The notes: generated from the letters alone by a model not told the origin. Shown: positions 47,601-60,159, counted from the first letter of the stretch. The stretch is 64,000 nucleotides of DNA from Lonicera japonica (GCA_021464415.1 CM038465.1:24831839-24895838); one strand, 5' to 3'. Numbers and translations are program-made.

Positions 47601-50600
47601 CTCAAAGTAGTGTCACCCCATGCGTTACCTGAAGTGAAGATAAGTGGAGAAACTCTGACTCAACATATTGGCCCAAAAGTTAACTCACCATTAGGTGTCA
47701 AAAGTTCGGGAATCCGCCACGTATTCAGGACTTACATAGTATGAAGATAGTTTTCGTATGCGTGACACCTTTATGTGGCTCCGCTCTCTCATAAGGGTCT
47801 CAATCCAAAAATACATAGCCTAGAGGGGTGTATTCCACGCTGCATCCTATAACTCAAAGTCAATACCCATCTTGGAAAGATCGGAGTGTTTCCACAACTA
47901 ACGGAAGGGTGATACACGAATTAATTGACCACCAACCCAAATTCCTTATGCAAGGAAAATGAGCAATTCTAAGGAAGTCTAAGTTCCCTCTTGCCATAGT
48001 TCGTACTCAAGGAATGCGATCCCACTTGACTGATACCCTATGAGTCAACAAGGACACCCGTCCTCGCATTAAGGCGACTAATCAGTGATTCACCACACAA
48101 GCAGGAGAAGGTTGTGAGGTTCTTTGATCTTTTGCGTCCGTTGACTACCCCCACGTGATCAATTGCCGACTCCCCTCCTTAAAGGTTTGGTTGTCAATTT
48201 ATGCTAATAATGGTCTCAAACCTAAAGCACCTCCCTGGTATCTGTGCTAGTCTTTAAGGGAAAATGCATTATTTCACTACGATAGGAACCTAAATGGGTG
48301 TTTAGATGAAGGGGTTACATCCACACCAACAACCCCTAAATAATGCTAACACAAAGTCGCTAATCCTAAGGATCAACCAATGATTTGTCGTTGGGCTTGA
48401 CCATACTGGCTGATCATCAAAGTGTTCTAAAACCAAATATATTGAGATACCAATCTCTAAACCAGGACCACTGTCAACTATAGGTTTATCAAATTAGCAC
48501 TCTTACGCATGGCATGAATTCTCCCCGAATTTAGCCACCACCTAGCATAACCCTACAGACCAACTAGCCCACTTACTAGTGATTGATAAAGGGTCTTGTC
48601 ATCCACACGAAAACAGTTGCAGATAACTCTCCTTTTATCCGAACTTGCTATTCACACGGCTCAGGGGAATCTTACATATATGACGCGGCTCCATACCACC
48701 TTGCCAATCATGTATTCTCCAACAAACCACCTTGACTAATATGAGTGAGTACCATAGCCCTAGCTTGAGTTCACAGTCAACTCTCAGCCATAGAGAGGGA
48801 ACCAAAATGAGCTTATAAGCCACTATAAGGTGATATGCCAAACGAATCATTCTAAAGATCTTTATCCCTTCCATAGGGAATAAAGAAAATCCTATAAGTT
48901 CCGGACACAAAGAGTTTGAATGAGGTCTATGTTTACCCCTTTCAAAATTCCAAGATGAAGCAACACAACCTACCTTGCTCATCCCCTTTCCATAGGTCTG
49001 TAAGAAAAAGACCATAGGTAAGAATCAGTTAATCCCACGCACCATATATGCAGTCTCCAAAACGTCCGACTATTTAACCATGCAATGTCTATCAAATTAC
49101 AGCTAGTCGCCAATGCTACCCCTCGTAATCATAACACACCGTATTAATGATGTCAAGAATAACCACATGTGAGGCTCACCCTTCATGAAAATCAAAAGGA
49201 GATACAATAGGGTGAACATAAGGAATGGGACTTTAATGGCCACTCACTTTTGAGTGCACTACGTTCTAGCTTCCGTTGGCGACAGTAAACTGGTGATTTA
49301 TGAAATATTCAACCGTTGCGCTGTTGCAGAATGCAGAATATAGTATAACTCACCAGTCTCCCGAAGCTAATCTTAAAAAAAAAACTAGTCCCGAGTACAA
49401 AACACACGTTTGAACAAAAGAGAAATAAGAGCCAAGAATTGAGATTATTACGAGAGGAGTCCAACAAATGTATTTAGAATTAGAAATTCAAGAATGGAAA
49501 TGGCTCGTTTTAGGCTAATACTACATTCAATAATTTTCCCATTTTCCATGTAGCCTAATAGTAGGAAATCCTATCACATGATGACGCGTTAAAGAAGGGT
49601 ACATAACCATAATTCACCATAATGTCCTAGTTTGGACTTAGAGAACTTATTAAAAAAAAAAACCATAATTCACCTCTTCAAACTTGAATCTACCTGTAAA
49701 CCCCCCGAAAAAGACGAACGTATACCTCTAATACCAACTTTTGACGTCCCGGATCCCATTATGTGGCTTAGACCTTCGGGACCATGTTAATCACATCACT
49801 ATACATAACGGCAGGTTTAAAGTATATGGTAATAGTAGACAATGAATCAGAATAAGTAATAGAAAAGAACAAATTCTCGTTACCGGACATATGATTAGAA
49901 GCATCAGAATCAAGAACCCAAGATCCAAGAGATGATGATCGAGAGATGCAGGCAATAGGGTTACCAATTTGATTTACATAAGCATTGGAGATGGACTGCT
50001 TGTTCTCTTGGAATTACAGGAACTCAGCGTATTTAGTGGCAGATATCGAAAGTGTAAGGATTGATTCTTTGCTTGGAGTACCCATTCGAGTCTTGCAGTA
50101 TAAGCCAAAACACCACCAAACTAATGCTAGGAATATACCAGAAATATGCTAGAACAATAACTTTTTTTTTGTGACTCGCGACGACTAGGGTTTATACAAC
50201 ACAACAAAAACGAAATTGGAGTAGGATTTTTTTTCTCACTAATGCTCTGATACTATGTTAGTAACCATCTCTCCCAAAAGCTTAAGCTATTTGGAAAAGG
50301 AACCGTAACGAATATCATGATTAAACAGCCTCTCTCACGCGTGATCCCATACTCACACATGGGAAGTAGACAAATTTCGAATTTCGAATTAACAAATGGG
50401 GGATGGAAGTGCCAGGTCTTGAACCTTGGACCTCTTAGAAAACCAATCTTTGATACCATGTGAAAATACAAGAGATTGTGAGAATTGTTATTAATTATTG
50501 ATAAAAAGAGAACATCTATATATACAAGAGATAGACCCTAAAAATAAGGATATTTCCTTCTAATAAGGATGGTAAGGATTTCCTAATTATCTCTTAAATA

Positions 50601-53600
50601 TACACATTCTATAAATAAAATATATATAAAAATCTTAATATAAACAAATATACTAATGCTCCTTATATAAGGGAGGAGCCTTACAAACAAACAAAACAGC
50701 TGGAATCAAATTAGACAGGGGCACATACACTTTACAACTTTAAGAGCACATAGTGAAAGGCTTACAAAAGTACAATAATTATACAAACTTTAAATAAAGG
50801 CTGTTTGCCACACAATATTTTACACATGTTGAATCTTGGGCCTCCGAGGAGCTTTTGTCTTCTTCTTACTGACACTGAGTTTGTACTGAGTTTTCAGTCT
50901 GAGTTTTCGAATTCAGTATCTGGGTAATCGAGTTCAACAAACGGGTCAGACTCATTTAAGCTTAGCAATCCATTGTTATCCGGAAAATGGGACTGTTCAT
51001 TAAAGTCGAGGAGACGATCTATGAGTTTGAGAGAGGGTGATCATGACCATAAAGAACTTCTGGAGGTATTGCATCCATATTGGTGTGATTCATCGTACAC
51101 ATGATATCACGGAAGTAAATCCAGTCGTCATTGAACATGGTCCGCTATCCTTTGCTAAGTGTTACTGTTCCAGGCTTGGATTTAAGCATTGTTACGAGAG
51201 GGATTATCAATGGGAACTTCATCTTCATTCTCAGGGAGAAGTTTCAGTGACTTGTGAAATGTGATAAGAATGTAGGTTTAATAATGTGTCCTAAGCTCAT
51301 AACGCCATTGTTCTGGATGCTTAAACCAAAAGAAAAGCTTGGAGAGGTTGAAGGCATTTGGATTATTGTACAAAATGTGATTTGCAAAGGTAGGCAAACA
51401 GTCTTGGTGCACTAAACAAAATCCAACGGTGAAGTTATTAGTTAGGTACCATAAACAGCAAAGAGCTTCTTTTGGACGTTCAAAGAGATTATGGATATGA
51501 AATAGGGATAGATAGGGAAAATCATGATGGAATTGGTAATCCTCGGAAAACTAATCCATGACAAAAGATGGTGATTTTTAAATGCTTTCTGAAATGTTCA
51601 AGGCTCCATGTGGGAATAAGTCTTTCAAGATAACATTTTGAACTTCAGGAAGGAGATTCTCAATGAAAGTGAGATCAATTGGTTCAAGGGGAAACAAGCA
51701 TGGGATGATGGATGAATATGTGCTTAGACATCAAAAGACCATTGTGAGAACCAATTTGACCATCGAAGAAGCTGTGGCTGGGGAAGCATCTTGCATTTGA
51801 ACTTCAACATATTTGGGAATGAAGACACATTTCAACCAAAAATTTATGACCAATAAGATGAAACTGAAACTTTTCAATTCCTCTTTTAATACTAGTGCTC
51901 CCACATCTATGACGCTCTAAAGGCTAGACCAGAACACTCTCCCAGAATTCCAAAGCTTCAAGTGGTGGAAAGCATTGTGATGGTGAAGAATATGAAGAAT
52001 TTGATTGTTTGATGACCAAATCTTGATTCAAGGTGTAAAACCCCCAAAATCCACCCACAATTCTCCCGTTTCTCTCCCTAGAATTTCTCTTAGACGTTTT
52101 TTAGAGTCCTATGGTCGAATTCCCTTGAAAAAGGGGTGAAAATTGAATAAAATCGGGTCAAAAGGTTCAAAAATGGATCAAACCCGATTGACAAAAATTT
52201 CTAATGCACTGGTCTTATTTTGGGCATAATGTTTCACTAAGAACTCCGATTAATGCAATTTTTTTTTCCTAGTTAAAGCTAACTCAAAGCTCGACAACTT
52301 TTGTGTCTGAAGGTTTTTCAAAATTCCTAATAGATTGGTGTCAAAGATTCGTCGAAAATAGTCTGCCAAAACACATTATGCTACATTATGATACAATCAG
52401 ATTTTGCTAATCATATTACCTTGTATATAGTTTTGACTCACGAGGAGTGTGAATTGAGTCTCGATCGAAAAACAAAACTTGTAAAATGGATCAAAATCTA
52501 ACTAGTGACGCAAATGAGTCATTTGGTTATCATGTGAGGAAGTTATGACCTTTCAAAGTTAAGGAAAACTCATTTTGCCGATAAGGTCAATTTTCACCGT
52601 TGGCCTACCAATTTAACCATGGCATTCCGAAATCTGTTTCAACTATACACTCATATGTAATATCACTAATGTGACATGTAAAAAGTGTTGAATGCACATA
52701 AAGATGCCTGTAATAAAAAAGGTTACCCGAAGCAAGTTTATTGATTGAAATGCGACTAAGGAGCGATTGGACGTCCAAAACTCATTGGGACAATCCGCAT
52801 CACATTGCGACTATACACACATGTCTATTATAAATAATAGGACCTACGGAAGTTGTCTATGTTCAAAGCCACGATACATGGTGTAACTATGCACTCAAGT
52901 CAAATTGAACTAATTATGAATAGGAGGTGTTTGAACTATAAAAATCATCCCAAGTCTAGAACTCACTACCCAAAGTGCTTAAGGGGAGGATTACCAGGCG
53001 GTGGAGGCACGGGCGTTACATATAAGGTAGTCATTTAAATTTTTTTGGAAACCATTTCCATCTTAAAACACACACAAAATCCATATATAATAGCTTACAA
53101 CTAGTATTAGGAAACCATTTATGTTGTGGTGGGTTTTTGATCTAAAGTATGTAAAACTATACATGAAAGTAAGAATTTTGATTCCATCCTCAAATTAAGG
53201 TTGTATATAGCATTCATACACCTAAAAAGTCATAAAATACAACCCCAAATCCATGCATGTAACAAATCAAAAACCATACCCGAAATCCCTTATTTATAGT
53301 CAATAATCATAATCCAACACACAATAGTCATAAAAAGAGTTTGAGTACTATTGTTCCACCTCTACTGAAGCTTTCAACACAAGATTAAAATGATTAGTAT
53401 GAGTTGAGATGGCTGGACTCCAAAAAATTCTCCAACTCCTCAAGCACAAAGAGATGAATGTGGTAAAAAAGAAGTCATAGGAATTTTTGAAGCTCACATC
53501 TTGAATTTCTAACTCGAATCTACAAGGATTCACCAAAAATCCCTAATTTCTCCTCTAAGAACAACTCTCTACAGTTTAGGGTGAGAATGGGGATTAATTA

Positions 53601-56600
53601 GAGGATAAAATGGGTCAAGACGATTTGACTAAATTTTTTTGGTGCAATATTCGTATTTTATGCGTAACTTTTAACTCGAAAATCCGATTAAAGCAATTTA
53701 TATATCATCAAAAAAAGGATCGAAAATTTGTAACTCTTTTGTTTTGAGTTTATCCAAATTATGGATAGATTAATGCCATAAAAGCGTAGAATATGGTAGT
53801 TTGCCGAAACTAATTATGCTGTTGCTTTTTTCGAATACAACTAGATTTAGTCGACCGGCTTAATTTGCATGCAGTTCTAACCCACAAAGAGTGTGAATTG
53901 AGTCTCATTAAAAACAGAAACGCTGTAGAATGGATCAAAATCTAACTAGTTGCGCAAACTAGGAAACATTGGGACAACGTATGAGGAAGTTAGGACATTC
54001 CAAAGTTGGGGAAAAACTAATTTTGCCGATAAGGTCAATTCTCGCCATTGGCCTATCAAATTCAACCAAGGCTTTCTGAAATGCGTTTCAACCATGCACG
54101 CTTATATAATATCACCAATGCGGCATGTAAGAAGTATTGAATCCACATAAAGATGCTTGGAATAAAAAATGGCTACCCAAAGCAATTTTAGTGTTTGAAA
54201 TGCAACTAAGGAGCGATTGGAGGTCCAAAACACATTCGAACAATCCGAATTGTGTGGTGACTGTACACACACGTGTGTTATCAATAATAAGACCTACAGA
54301 AGCTGTTCATATTATAAAAGTATGCCCATAATCGAACTTGACCACTCAAAACCACAAAGGAGAATAAAGCATGCTTATGAATGGTATAACATTTCAATAC
54401 TTAATGGGCCATCTGATACATGGTGCAACTTATGCACTTAAGTCTAATCATGCTAATTGGATGTGTAGGAGGTGTTCAAACCATATAAATCATCTCGGGT
54501 CCAAAACTCACTACCCAAAGAGCAACTATGGCGAGTACTTACCGGGCGATGGAGGTATGGGAATTACATCAATAGCACGGGATAAAGCACGTAGGGAAAG
54601 GTTTCGTTGGGAAGACAAGGTCAACTATGCCATTATTACAAGTGAGGGTGATCTAACTAATTACAAAGAATCCATCAGTGTCAACGACAAAGATAGTTTG
54701 ATGGGTGTTATGGCAAAGGTGATGGTGGCTTTAAGCAAGAATTTTGTGTGGGAATTAGTTCCTAGGCCCAAAGACCGAAGTATTGTTGGTTGGAAGTGGT
54801 TATTTAGGAAGAAAGAAGCAGTCAACAAAGATGAAGCTCCAAGGTACAAGGCACAATTAGTAGCGAATGGATATTCTCAGAAAGAGGGGATTGACTATGA
54901 TAAGATCTTTTCTCCGATGGTGAGGCACACTTCAATACGGGTACTGCTAGCAATGGTAGCTTAGTTTAATATGAAACTTGAGCAAATGGATATGAAGACA
55001 ACTTTTTTTCCTGGTGATTTGAAGGAAACGATTTACATGGCGCAATTGGAAGGGTTCAAAGAAGTAGGTAAGGAAAAGTATGTATGCTGGCTGAAGAAAT
55101 CCCTGTATGGGCTTAAGCAGTTGCCTAGACAATGGTACCTGCAGTTTGACTTGTTTATGTTGCGGATTGGTTATCGTTAATGTGATGGTGATCATTATGC
55201 TTATGTTTGGAATTTCGATGATGGCTCGTTCATTTCTTTGATATGATGCTTTATGCGGAGGATATGCTTATAGCGTGTTGTAATATATAAAAGGTTAAAG
55301 AGCTTAAAGAAAAATTGAGCTAGGAATTTGACATAAGGATCTTGGCGACGCACAAAAGATCCTTGGTATGGAGATTTGGAATGATAAGAAAAATGGAGAT
55401 TTGGAAGGATTTCCCTTTTCAGGTGGAAGTCCCAGTTTGGGTACCCACCTTATGTCCTAGTGTGTTTTCTTGATTTTCTTGCTTGTTATTTATCATCTGC
55501 TTTATCGCTTATTCTTAGCTGCGTATATATTGTGTGTGGGTTGTTGCTTGGTTGATTGGTCCTATTGCTCGTCAAAATTCCACCAGCCTAGTGTGCATGG
55601 AAATTACCGAAAGGAGTTTCTCGAGTTATAATTTTGGTTCGAGGTTAGGTCAATTGTTCCCGTTATCGCAACACAATGGGCATGACAAATGATATTTGAG
55701 TAGTCACCATATCAGTTATGGGACCATATATAGTGCTGCTAACTAGGGCGCCATGGTTACGGGACTTGTTATAATTTGTTGGCTACAATTTGGACCATAT
55801 ACACAAAGGGGGCGACCTATGGAAGGGACTTAGAGTTGTACATATATGTACATCAGCGGTCTTAGTTTCTTGAGCAATTTTGAAGGGCAGGTTTTAAAAA
55901 AGGTTTTCAGTACTCTTAGAGTACCATGTAGCTGTACTCCAATAAAACGGTGACACTTTAGAAAGAATTCAACCTTCATGCAAGGGGGCAAAAAAATATA
56001 TAAAGAATGAATTGTGTGCTTATGTTTCTCTCACCTATTAGTTCTAGAGTACAAGTCGTGCCCTTGGGCATAACATTATTATTTTTGCAATAATCCAGAA
56101 CGAGGTCTAACACGATCCATGATAAAATTCAAAAGATTTTTTTTCCCGTTGTAAAAGAGTGAAACAATGTGATATTGTAATATTCACTCATTTTTTCATT
56201 GTATTAGACTTTTTACTTTTGAGATCTTGTAACTTTTATCATAAACATATGTTAATCTATAAATTGATAATATTATAGAGATTGATCTATTAAACAAGAC
56301 ACATAATTATACAAGGTGTTAACATTATAAGCCGAGTCATACTGCCACTCTAATACAAAAGAGTAACTTTTACTAAGAATATCAATGGGATTACAAATAC
56401 TCATAACCTCCCTGATCGCTTGCTAAAGGGAAAACAAAAATACAGGGATAAAAAGTTGAATAAATAAATGAGTTTGGACTTTATTTATGTTTATGAGGGA
56501 CTAAAGGCTAATTAACTTCTTTTTTTCTTTTTAATTTTTTTTCAGGGGACTGGAAGAGTTTGTTCAGAGACATTAGTGAGTTTTAATTAATTTTAATTGC

Positions 56601-58124
56601 TCGCTTTATATTTTGGCTTCCATGGAATGCAGAAGAAAAATATGAGAAGCAGTAAATGAAATGATTAAATTTGTCAAAATTTCTTCTTCTATTATCTATT
56701 CTACTTGATATTAATCTTGTTATTTCTACCAGGATACTCTAATCACGCCTACAGAGTAATAGGTGAGTTTTCATATTTTTAGCACTTGCACTCTGTTTTA
56801 TCAGCTTCAATGGATAGATAGAAAATGTATTGAAAAACTTCAGAAGGAAGACTAAGAATCGCTATAATATAAAGCCAGTGATTAAAATTACTTGAATCAT
56901 CTAAGTTGATATTCATAGCTAAATTAATCACTTGAAAATTATTTAAGAACTATAGCCTGCATTATTTGCTAACTTGTACGTGATTTTCTTGTAAACTTAG
57001 GTCTATTCTTCGTATTCTTCGTAGTAAGGGCTTCTATAGGTATGCCATGCTTGATTGCACTTTTGGTGTACCGATGTCGACAAAGACACTTGGCAATAGA
57101 TGATACGATCGAGAACTTCCTTCAGAGTCACAATAATTTCATGCCAATTAGGTATACGTATTCCCAAATAAAGGAGATGACCAAAGGGTTCAAGGACAAA
57201 TTAGGTCAAGGAGGATACGGGTCTGTTTTCAAAGGAAAGCTTCGAAGTGGCCATCTAGTAGCGATAAAACTACTTGGAAAGTCATCAAAAGCCAATGGAC
57301 AAGATTTCATAAGTGAAGTTGCCACCATAGGACGAATTCATCATGTTAATGTGGTCCACCTTTTCGGATTTTGTGCTGAGGGATCAAAACGAGCTCTTGT
57401 CTATGACTTCATGCCTAATGGCTCTCTAGATAAGTTTATTTTCTGTAAAGGAGAAAATAAGGCCCCTTTGAGTTGGGAGAGAATGTACGATATTGCACTT
57501 GGAGTGGCTCGAGGGATTGAGTACATACACCGAGGCTGTGACATGCAAATTCTACATTTTGATATCAAACCCCACAATATTCTTCTGGATGAGAACTTTG
57601 TCCCAAAAGTTTCAGACTTTGGTCTAGCAAAATTGTGCTCAACAGATGACAGTATTGTTTCTCTCACAGCAGCACGGGGAACGTTGGGATATATAGCTCC
57701 TGAATTTTTTTACAAACACATTGGAGGTGTCTCGTATAAGGCCGATGTTTATAGCTTTGGTATGCTTTTGATGGATATGGTGGGGAGAAGGAAAAACGTG
57801 AACGCATTAGCAGAGCACTCAAGCCAGATATACTTCTCCACGTGGATTCACAACCACATTAATCAAGGAGAGGACATGGAGTTGGGTGATGCAACTGAAG
57901 AATTGAAAAGGCTCGTGAGGAAGATGAGTATAGTTGCACTATGGTGCATACAATTGAAGCCCGCCCACCGTCCTTCCATGAGCAAAGTGTTGGAAATGCT
58001 TGAAGGGGAGGCTGAGTTATTGCAAGTGCCTCCAAAGCCTACTTTTTATCCACTAGATGCCCCAATTGTGGATCATGGGACATCATCATCTTCATCAATC
58101 CTCGAGAGCAGCACAACTAGTTGA
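44637..58124 (+). CDS. LRK10-like receptor kinase, 5 exons with a 10.5-kb transposon-filled intron
   Basis: Model: exon 1 44637-45379, exon 2 45953-46023 (71 bp), exon 3 56546-56575 (30 bp), exon 4 56733-56762 (30 bp), exon 5 57001-58124; 1998 nt, 665 aa. All splice sites are GT-AG and phases match. Residues 1-31 are a signal peptide; 34-100 form a GUB_WAK-type domain ([22 protein letters not shown]), with several N-glycosylation sites through 245. Exons 2-4 encode the juxtamembrane WW.. and LFRDI stretches usual in this family; the membrane span is about 293-315. The kinase has GQGGYG (360-365), Lys381, HFDIKPHN with Asp479 and DFG at 497, again non-RD. The Ser-rich tail ends ILESSTTS. Predicted plasma-membrane receptor kinase, probably immune or wall-sensing. 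Whether the long intron is spliced efficiently is inferred, not seen. Confidence 0.88.
46063..46966 (-). mobile_element. 5'-truncated L1-type LINE in intron 2
   Basis: A perfect 17-bp target duplication ATTACATGTCGCTATTT (46063-46079 and 46950-46966) flanks the insertion. A T run at 46077-46085 is the poly-A tail read from the other strand. The minus frame 46373-46729 encodes the C-terminal zinc-binding end of a LINE reverse transcriptase protein: [18 protein letters not shown] (C-x2-C...H-x4-5-C) and [19 protein letters not shown], with ARIFEDKE, all hallmark of plant L1 ORF2 (zf-RVT). Upstream parts of ORF2 are missing. Confidence 0.88.
46967..49741 (-). mobile_element. leader/internal region of a minus-oriented gypsy element
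   Basis: At the right edge, 49726-49737 read on the minus strand is TTGGTATTAGAG, matching the initiator-Met tRNA PBS (TGGTATCAGAGC) with one change, directly next to an LTR end at 49742. The 2.8 kb to the left would be its internal region. No Gag or Pol domain could be read in it; frames are broken, so assignment rests on the PBS/LTR junction. Confidence 0.45.
49742..49830 (-). repeat. LTR end fragment, same family as 16157 and 27001
   Basis: TGACGTCCCGGATCCCATT...CTTAGACCTTCGGGACCATGTTAATCAC...ACGGCAGGTTTAAAGTATATG matches the first 90 bp of the LTR copies at 16157 and 27001, then stops abruptly. Confidence 0.75.
49838..50253 (-). pseudogene. Ty1/copia gag-protease fragment
   Basis: On the minus strand, about 49924 to 49877 reads [16 protein letters not shown], matching the copia protease core WILDSGASDHM; the Gly of DSG is Asp here. 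Upstream residues ([16 protein letters not shown]) fit the linker after Gag. A TAGTATCAGAGC-type PBS-like word occurs on the minus strand near 50240-50253. Confidence 0.7.
50254..50660 (-). mobile_element. copia leader and LTR-like remnant
   Basis: GATACCATG (50452) precedes TGAAAATACAAGAGATTGTGAG, a layout like PBS plus LTR end of a minus-strand copia element; TATATATACAAGAGATAGACCC and CTCTTAAATATACACATTC look like small-LTR sequence. Borders are approximate. Confidence 0.4.
50661..52033. other. intron sequence, no element recognised
   Basis: Mixed-composition sequence within intron 2 of the plus-strand kinase. A 75-codon plus frame at 51037 has no recognisable domain. Confidence 0.45.
52034..53021 (-). 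repeat. gypsy-type LTR-like repeat, copy 1
   Basis: Read on the minus strand it begins TGTAACGCCCGTGCCTCCACC, like Tekay-type LTRs. It shares most of its length with 53580-54570: GTGTGAATTGAGTCTC, AATGGATCAAAATCTAACTAGT, TTTTGCCGATAAGGTCAATT, ACTAAGGAGCGATTGGA and AGAACTCACTACCCAAAG occur in the same order. Confidence 0.6.
53022..53579. other. spacer between the two LTR-like repeats
   Basis: 558 bp of AT-rich non-coding sequence; GGAAACCATTT occurs twice (53046, 53111). Confidence 0.4.
53580..54570 (-). repeat. gypsy-type LTR-like repeat, copy 2
   Basis: Partner of 52034-53021 in direct orientation, with about 100 bp of extra sequence (54300-54420). On the minus strand it begins TGTAATTCCCATACCTCCATCG at 54570, exactly where the copia coding fragment starts on the plus strand, so it cut into that copia element or was placed beside it by rearrangement. 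Confidence 0.6.
54573..55400 (+). pseudogene. Ty1/copia reverse transcriptase fragment
   Basis: Frames read [28 protein letters not shown], [95 protein letters not shown] and later [14 protein letters not shown]. These are the RVT_2 motifs of copia in order. A stop at 54962, another at 55178 and loss of the YVDDM region by mutation show it is dead. No integrase lies upstream because the LTR-like repeat ends at 54570. Confidence 0.88.
55401..56545. other. remainder of intron 2, no element recognised
   Basis: Probably eroded copia 3' sequence, then AT-rich native intron. A pyrimidine-rich tract (56515-56543) ends TTTTTTTTCAG and forms the acceptor for exon 3. Confidence 0.45.
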
Positions 58125-58728
58125 GCTATTGAATTAGCTTTGTTATGCAAACTTAATTAATTGCTTTGTACTCAGTACTCTTGGCATTGTAGTCTTAATA
58201 GCCTTTGATATTATGTCAAGGCAATATGTATGTAGGACATTTCTCCTCATTATTTGCTTAGCTTTCGCTATGTCATGCTGGTGTCTAGAATTTGTAATTC
58301 TAAGAAATATTTTGCAAAGGCAAGAGATGTGAAAGACTAGTTACAGGACAAAAGGAAGATTAACAACAGTCATTGCTTCTCCAATAACCATACTAAAAAA
58401 ATCTTGTTACTTCTTATTGCTTTTGTAATACACATATACTTTACAACTTCAAATCTAGGTTTCGCCGGTCCAAATGCTTAACCAACTAGCTAGGATAAGA
58501 TATACCATACCACATAAGGTAGAAGAGAGAATAGCGCATTTAATTCTTTATGTACATGATTTTCAATGATACATGTGCATTGAGAGATTAAGCTTAATCA
58601 AAATCCTCTTTAGACATTTCCTGTTCTTTGTATCTATGTAAAATATGACAAACAAATCTACAAGTTTTTATGAGCATGAAATAACAATAATACAAGTTGA
58701 CTTTAAGACTGTTATTCTTATCAATAAA
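58125..58728. other. 3' flank of the plus-strand receptor kinase gene
   Basis: AT-rich, no long open frame; likely to contain the 3' UTR. Confidence 0.4.
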
Positions 58729-59066
58729 TCAAAAGAATTGTACCGAACAAGGAAATGTGGAAGGGGCCCGGCAAAATATTATGACTTGTGCAATGAGCAT
58801 ATATTCCTTCCACAATTGAACCATGAATTTGACCAAATACGCCATAGCGTACAAACACAATCATTTCCAAAAACATAAGGAGCGCTAGTATTCTTCTATA
58901 TATAATCATTATTGAATTATACTTTTTGCGAAATATCACCTAATAAATGTGTATAAGAACGAAGAGAGGTTATTCTGGGTAATAGTGTAGCGTTGAACGA
59001 GTCACAGTGACCTAATTCCTGTAGGCTTTGCTCAAGTTTTGGAGTACATGTGCAAGTAGAGAAAAT
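58729..59066. repeat. direct duplication copy 1 (about 340 bp)
   Basis: Shares with 60160-60509 the series GTAC.GAACAAGGAAATGTGG, AAGGGGCC..GCAAAATA, TTATGACTTGTGCAATGAGCAT, CATTTCCAAAAACATAAGG, CACCTAATAAATG and TTTTGGAGTACATGTGCAAGTA. Frames are not conserved between copies. Confidence 0.85.
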
Positions 59067-59124
59067 CTTTAGATCTGAAGAGCCTTAATGTTATAAATAT
59101 TTGGAACAAGAACAGCAGGTACCT

Positions 59125-59165
59125 GAAGAAGTACTCAGCCATGAATTCCAGAGTAAATAAGTAAT
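59125..59165 (-). pseudogene. remnant of a third LRK10-like exon 1 start
   Basis: The plus sequence GAAGAAGTACTCAGCCATGAATTCCA followed by AAATAAGTAAT matches 43846-43883, the translation start and 5' flank of the minus-strand kinase gene. On the minus strand it reads MAEYFF where the gene reads MADYFF, then diverges. The first ATG of the gene is CTG here. Only about 45 bp are recognisable, so it is a scrap of an old tandem duplicate. Confidence 0.5.
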
Positions 59166-60159
59166 GGCACCCACTCTGCCTTCAATCGGGTTTCCATCAT
59201 ATCTTGTAAATTTGTCATTAAGCCTTCAAATCATATGAATAAAGCAAGGTTTATTAGACTAATAGTTGAAAACAATGTCTATTTGACCATTAGTACATAT
59301 AAATCTTGTATATAAGAAAAGGCAAGGCAGCACATAAACATACAGAATGTCACTTCTTGTAAAACTAAGAGGCCAGATAAGGCATTTGCACATTTTAAGG
59401 CCAAGGGAATTGGAAATTCACAGCCATTGATTACCATCTTTTCGTAACGAGGCTTATTGTAAAGAGGCCAACAAGTCCGCTTCCTCTCCTAGCTGATTAT
59501 TTACTTTTGTAGAAGGACAAGCCCATGGTAAGAATTCCAATCCAACCCCAAACAATTGAGAATGTAAAACAAAGAACTCTAGGAAATCAATACAAACCAA
59601 TAGTTCAAACCATGTTAACACACTTGAGAGATCGAGCTGTCCTAAATTCAACATTGAACATGTTTCTTAGCAATTTAGTTCAAATGGTAATTACAAGATT
59701 TTGCTACTCTAAAAATAGATTTTAAACTGCAAAACGTATCTATATATATATATATATATATACCAACTTCAAATATGGGTTATTATGTCTAAAATCATTT
59801 GGCTTAAAAGGCTCTAGCAGCAATACTTAGAAGCCTACAAGTAATAGTGTATCTAAGTGAAGACTAGTGATTACTCTAGTGGAAGCACGCATGAGGACCT
59901 TGTCCAATTTTTTAACTCTTGTTGTTTCCGGCAATTATGCTTAAGAAGAAACAATAAAAATGTCATCTAAGAGGGAATAAATTGATCAAAACGTAAATAC
60001 CCATATAATCTATTTCTATGAGACATTTCATCAAACAACACATTAGCATACTTATATATAACTTCAATTCTTTAAAATAGAAATAAGTTACCATCAACCA
60101 AAGGGGAGAAAAACAGATTATGTTCAAATAAAAATAACTGCGGTTCGTATCATTACAAT
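59166..60159. other. sequence between duplicated segments
   Basis: AT-rich with an (AT)n tract (59740-59762). No gene recognised. Confidence 0.45.
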
